The notes below the pieces were generated by a model that was not told where the DNA came from, ran no database searches, and saw only the letters and a list, made by a program, of their open reading frames with translations. Position numbers and translations under genes: made by a program. Below, piece after piece: positions 9,788-12,478 of a stretch of DNA of 12,478 nucleotides. The DNA is taken from the NCBI GenBank assembly GCA_937860285.1, contig CALMBS010000092.1, positions 1 through 12,478 of the forward strand, given 5' to 3'. Source of the DNA: an uncultured Chloroflexota bacterium. GTDB lineage: Bacteria; Chloroflexota; Dehalococcoidia; UBA2247; RBG-13-53-26. How positions within the stretch are numbered: position 1 is the stretch's first letter; each line of letters opens with the position of its first letter.

Positions 9788-10033
9788 ATGTCGACACAGA
9801 TGATCGTCCGAATAGACCCGGCTCTCAGACAGAAGGTGAGCAGCCTCGCCAAGGCCGAAGGCAAGAGCGTGAGTGAGGTTGTAAGGGAGCTGCTCGAGGA
9901 CTATGTCAAAGAGCGGGACATCGGCTCGTACATCGATGACCTCTGGGAGCGCACCGGAGGAAAGCTGAAGTCGCGGGAGGTTGGGCCCGAGCAGATCAGG
10001 AGGGCCATCAGCGATTCAAGAGATCAGAGGTGA
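9788..10033 (+). CDS. Ribbon-helix-helix antitoxin of a PIN toxin module
   Basis: An 81-residue protein whose first half is a ribbon-helix-helix DNA-binding domain: the beta strand QMIVRID (4-10), helix A (PALRQKVSSLAKAEG, 11-25) and helix B starting at SVSEVVRELLEDYV (27-40). The S-V-S-E-V-V-R-E-L-L pattern is typical. The charged C-terminal half (44-81), with little predicted globular structure, is where such antitoxins usually wrap the toxin. ATG at 9788 is chosen because GGAGGAG at 9777-9783 precedes it by 4 nt and the domain begins at once; an upstream in-frame TTG at 9722 is the -35 box and is rejected. Its stop overlaps the toxin's GTG start by 4 nt. It should neutralise the toxin and repress the operon through the palindrome at the promoter. 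Confidence 0.9.
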   Translation: MSTQMIVRIDPALRQKVSSLAKAEGKSVSEVVRELLEDYVKERDIGSYIDDLWERTGGKLKSREVGPEQIRRAISDSRDQR

Positions 10034-10446
10034 CCAGGGTCGTACTGGATACCAATGTCTTTGTCTCCTCCTTCTTCGGAGGGCACCCCCGCGCCGTAGT
10101 GGACCTGTGGAAGACGGGCGAGATCACCATCTGCCTTTCTAAGCCAATCGTCGACGAGTATGTGGGGGTGCTGCGCCGGCTGGGCCTGCAGGACGAGCGG
10201 GAGCTGGAGGAGCTGCTGGCCCTCTTTGCCCGCGGTTTCCACGTGGTATTCACGGCCAGGACCCCGAGGCTGGCGGTGGTGGCGGAAGACCCGGATGACG
10301 ACAAGTTCATCGAATGTGCCGTGGCCCTCAAGGCCGGGTGCGTGATTTCGGGTGACCGGAGACTCCTGGCCGTCCGGGACTACATGGGCATCGGCATCGT
10401 CAGCCCCAGGGACTTCATCTTGAAATACGGGGGGCGCTGGCGGTGA
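10030..10446 (+). CDS. PIN-domain toxin, putative endoribonuclease
   Basis: A 138-residue PIN-fold protein of the group annotated as putative toxin component, PIN family (COG1569-like). The acidic metal-binding residues are all visible: D7 in VVLDTNVFVSS, E43 in the IVDEYVGVL helix, the DPDDDKFIECA cluster (D87-D91) and D109 in VISGDRRLL. In this family they hold Mg or Mn ions for RNA cleavage, so growth inhibition by cutting RNA is the likely role; the target is unknown. It starts with GTG inside the antitoxin stop codon (GTGA), so its synthesis is probably coupled to that of the antitoxin. Length and active site are intact, suggesting a working toxin. Confidence 0.92.
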   Translation: MTRVVLDTNVFVSSFFGGHPRAVVDLWKTGEITICLSKPIVDEYVGVLRRLGLQDERELEELLALFARGFHVVFTARTPRLAVVAEDPDDDKFIECAVALKAGCVISGDRRLLAVRDYMGIGIVSPRDFILKYGGRWR

Positions 10447-10474
10447 TGTGGCCTGTGCGCCGCGAGTGTGCCCT

Positions 10475-10499
10475 GCCATGCAGCCTCATGTTCATGAGG
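10475..10499 (+). repeat. Right direct repeat flanking the toxin-antitoxin module
   Basis: This is the second copy of the 25-bp repeat at 9662-9686 (four mismatches), 28 bp after the toxin stop codon. This copy also contains a short inverted repeat, CCTCATG (10484-10490) and CATGAGG (10493-10499), which is imperfect in the left copy. Confidence 0.6.
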
Positions 10500-10501
10500 A
10501 C

Positions 10502-10547
10502 GGCATGCCGCGCCGCGGCAATGCCTCAGGATTGAGGCATGCCGCGC
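10502..10547. terminator. Hairpin and repeat cluster at the toxin/ilvN convergent junction
   Basis: ATGCCTCA (10521-10528) pairs with TGAGGCAT (10533-10540) around a GGAT loop. After one bulged A, six more pairs extend the stem (10514-10519 with 10541-10546). The 12-mer GGCATGCCGCGC occurs directly at 10502-10513 and again at 10536-10547, with an inverted partial copy between them, so more than one fold is possible. The ilvN stop codon (10526-10528) is inside the hairpin. There is no T-tract in either direction, so termination for both converging operons is a guess from position and stem strength. Confidence 0.5.
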
Positions 10548-11020
10548 GTCATAGCCAGCCGGCCGGTGCGGGCGATCTCCTTGATGCCGAAGTTGGACAG
10601 CAGCCGCAGGAGCGAGGAGAGCTTATCCTCGTCGCCGGTCACTTCCACGATCAGGGAGTCGGCGGCTACGTCCACGATGTTGGCCCGGAAGATGTCGACG
10701 ATCTGGATAATCTCATTGCGGGTGGCCGGAGTGGCCTTCACCTTGACCAGCGCCAGCTCACGGTCCACGACGCTGTCCTCGGTGATGTCGTAGAGCTTGA
10801 TGACGTCGATGACCTTGTCCAGCTGCTTCCTGGCCTGCTCCACCGTGGAAGGGTCGCCTCCCACCACGATGGTCATCCGGGAGATACCTTCCTTCTCTGT
10901 GTGCCCGACGGCTATGCTGTCTATGTTGAAGCCCCTCCGGCGCAGCATGCTGGCTACCCGGTTGAGCACGCCGGGCCGGTCGTTCACCAGGGCGACCAGT
11001 ATGTGTTTGTCAGAGCCCAT
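10526..11020 (-). CDS. ilvN: Acetolactate synthase small (regulatory) subunit
   Basis: Regulatory subunit of acetohydroxyacid synthase, the first shared enzyme of valine, leucine and isoleucine synthesis; it stimulates the catalytic subunit and carries valine feedback. The 164-residue protein has an N-terminal ACT domain (about 5-77: ILVALVNDRPGVLNRV, then GFNIDSIAVG and SRMTIVVGG) and the C-terminal regulatory domain (about 84-160: RELALVKVKA, then IIQIVDIFRANIVDV and VTGDEDKLSSLL). ATG at 11020 is preferred to an in-frame GTG at 11029, because the Shine-Dalgarno-like GAGGGTGAT overlaps that GTG. The last residues, GMPQS, lie within a repeat cluster at the 3' end and may not be ancestral. 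ilvB ends 43 nt upstream, so the two form an operon. Confidence 0.95.
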   Translation of the reverse strand: MGSDKHILVALVNDRPGVLNRVASMLRRRGFNIDSIAVGHTEKEGISRMTIVVGGDPSTVEQARKQLDKVIDVIKLYDITEDSVVDRELALVKVKATPATRNEIIQIVDIFRANIVDVAADSLIVEVTGDEDKLSSLLRLLSNFGIKEIARTGRLAMTRGMPQS

Positions 11021-11024
11021 AGGT

Positions 11025-11033
11025 ATCACCCTC
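11025..11033 (-). promoter_or_regulatory. Shine-Dalgarno sequence that decides the ilvN start
   Basis: Read on the minus strand, GAGGGTGAT ends 4 nt before ATG at 11020. It overlaps the alternative GTG start at 11029, which therefore has no room for its own well-spaced site. Confidence 0.65.
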
Positions 11034-11063
11034 TCGTTCTAAGATTCTGCCGCGTGCACGCAC

Positions 11064-12478
11064 CTACTCCGATACCCGGCTGTTCCCGGGGATCACCGCC
11101 TTGCGCCGCGGGCATTCCAGCTGCTCGCAGAAGGCCGCTCCCGGAGGCACGATCGGGTACACGTTCTCCTCGGGCTCAACCACGAAGTCCAGGAGAAAGG
11201 GACCGGCATGCTCCATGGCCCTCTGAATGGCCGGGACCACCTCCATCCTCTTCTCCACTCTCTGGCCCGGAATGCCGTAGGCCTCGGCGATCTTGACGAA
11301 GTCCGGGCCGGACAGCGGCGTGGCCACGTAGCGTTTGCCGAAGAAGAGCTCCTGCCACTGCCGGACCATGCCCAGGTACCCGTTGTTGAGCACGGCGATC
11401 TTGATGTCCGTCCTCTCCTGGGCTACGGTTCCCAGCTCCTGGATGGTCATCTGCAGGCTGCCGTCGCCGGCCATGCACCAGACCGTCTCGTCCGGGCGGC
11501 CGATCTTCGTCCCGATGGCCGCGGGCAGCTCGAAGCCCATGGTGCCCAGGCCTCCCGAAGAGATGAGGCTGTTGGGCTTCTTGAAGCAGTAGTGCTGCGC
11601 GGACCACATCTGGTGCTGTCCGACGCCGGTGACCACCATGGCGCTGCCGTCGGTGGCTTCGCAGATGCTGTGGATGACGAACTGTGGCAGCAGCTCATCG
11701 CCGCCCCGGATGGCCAGCGACGGGTGCTCGTGCCGCCAGTGGTCGATCTGGCTGACCCAGTCCACGCGGGACTGGTGGCCCACTTCCTCATTCAGCTCGC
11801 GCAGAATGGCCCTGGCATCCCCCACGATGGGAACGTCCACCTTGATGTTCTTGCCGATCTCGGCGGGATCGATGTCGATGTGGACGATCCGCGCCTTGGC
11901 GGCGAAAGAGCTGGCCTTCATGGTGGCCCGGTCATCAAACCGCATGCCTATGGCCACGATCAGGTCCGCCTCATCCACGGCCATGTTGGCGAAGGCCATG
12001 CCGTGCATGCCCAGCATGCCCAGGCTCAGCATGTGATTGCCCGGGAAGGCGCTGATCCCCAGCAGGGTGGTGATCACCGGGATCTGCGCCTTCTCCGCCA
12101 GTTCCCTCAGCTCATCGAAGGCCCGGGAGATGATGATCCCTCTCCCCGCGATGATAATGGGGCGCTGCGCCTGGTTTATCAGTCGGGCTGCCTTCTTGAT
12201 CTGGGCCGGGTGCCCCTTGAGGACCGGCTTGTATCCCGGCAGGTCGACCTTGGCCGGGTACTGGAACTCGGCCTGCTCCACGAAGACATCCCGGGGTATG
12301 TCGATGAGCACCGGCCCGGGCCGGCCGCTGGTGGCCAGGTAGAAGGCTTCCTTGAAAGTGCGTGCCACCTCATCAGCCCGCAGCACGATGTAGTTGTGCT
12401 TGGTGATGGGCAGGGTGATCCCAGTTATGTCAATCTCCTGGAAGGCATCCTTGCCGATGTAGGGCCGGGCCACCTGTC
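11064..12478 (-). CDS. ilvB: Acetolactate synthase large (catalytic) subunit, N-terminus missing
   Basis: Thiamine-diphosphate and FAD enzyme that joins two pyruvates, or pyruvate and 2-oxobutyrate, in branched-chain amino acid synthesis. The reading frame runs off the right edge, and about 100 N-terminal residues, including the catalytic Glu of the pyrimidine domain, are outside. Visible from the edge are IGKDAFQEIDITGITLPITK, then SGRPGPVLIDIPRDV, which ends the first domain. The central FAD-binding domain follows with PIIIAGRGI, LGMLGMHGMAFANMA and IGMRFDDR. In the C-terminal domain the metal and cofactor motif GDGS is followed 27 residues later by NNGYLGMVRQWQELFF. Nothing is broken in the visible 471 codons. 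The neighbouring ilvN supplies the regulatory subunit. The promoter and any leader attenuator would be to the right of the window. Confidence 0.97.
   Translation of the reverse strand, partial: QVARPYIGKDAFQEIDITGITLPITKHNYIVLRADEVARTFKEAFYLATSGRPGPVLIDIPRDVFVEQAEFQYPAKVDLPGYKPVLKGHPAQIKKAARLINQAQRPIIIAGRGIIISRAFDELRELAEKAQIPVITTLLGISAFPGNHMLSLGMLGMHGMAFANMAVDEADLIVAIGMRFDDRATMKASSFAAKARIVHIDIDPAEIGKNIKVDVPIVGDARAILRELNEEVGHQSRVDWVSQIDHWRHEHPSLAIRGGDELLPQFVIHSICEATDGSAMVVTGVGQHQMWSAQHYCFKKPNSLISSGGLGTMGFELPAAIGTKIGRPDETVWCMAGDGSLQMTIQELGTVAQERTDIKIAVLNNGYLGMVRQWQELFFGKRYVATPLSGPDFVKIAEAYGIPGQRVEKRMEVVPAIQRAMEHAGPFLLDFVVEPEENVYPIVPPGAAFCEQLECPRRKAVIPGNSRVSE

Noticed and set aside
9662..10547. 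CRISPR-like array or insertion sequence around the toxin-antitoxin genes
   Set aside because: There are only two repeat copies 813 bp apart, with genes between them; no regular spacers and no transposase are present.
10448..11296. Plus-strand open frame of 282 codons after the toxin
   Set aside because: It is the complement of ilvN and the end of ilvB, which are both clear on the minus strand; the translation is low-complexity.

Overview
The window is a GC-rich bacterial chromosome segment made mostly of housekeeping genes, with one small accessory insert. The gene set and order (leuS, then prs-secA-polX, with ilvBN nearby on the other strand), together with an HMG-CoA-synthase-like thiolase-fold protein, a PHP-domain DNA polymerase X and a zinc-tailed SecA, resemble Chloroflexota of the Dehalococcoidia type. 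That placement is recalled from family knowledge and gene order; no search was run.

Layout. The left edge holds the 3' end of an HMG-CoA-synthase-like gene (3-308), closed by a strong GC hairpin. Next are leuS (470-2929) and a crotonase-fold acyl-CoA enzyme (2997-3875), followed by a textbook T-tailed terminator (3901-3939). An extended -10 promoter then starts a compact operon: prs (4054-4995), secA (5004-7586), polX (7583-9298) and a DUF5655-like gene (9307-9678). Gaps in it are 8 nt or less, and secA and polX overlap by 4 nt. A two-gene toxin-antitoxin module follows (ribbon-helix-helix antitoxin 9788-10033, PIN toxin 10030-10446). It has its own near-consensus promoter, overlapped by a 26-bp near-perfect palindrome. 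Converging on it from the right, on the minus strand, are ilvN (10526-11020) and ilvB (11064 to the right edge, N-terminus missing), the two subunits of acetolactate synthase.

The most interesting part is the toxin-antitoxin insert. An imperfect 25-bp direct repeat (21 of 25 identical) lies on both sides of it, at 9662-9686 and 10475-10499. The left copy contains the stop codon of the DUF5655-like gene. A further set of nested inverted and direct repeats at 10502-10547 covers the ilvN stop codon. This suggests that the module entered between the prs-secA-polX operon and ilvBN, but the mechanism is not visible. Other points are a probably leaderless leuS mRNA, a Prs with changes in several signature motifs, and a crotonase lacking one of the two catalytic glutamates of enoyl-CoA hydratases. 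I found no clearly undescribed system, CRISPR array, RNA gene or transposase. No gene-free stretch exceeds 300 bases; the longest is 309-469, which holds a terminator and the leuS promoter.
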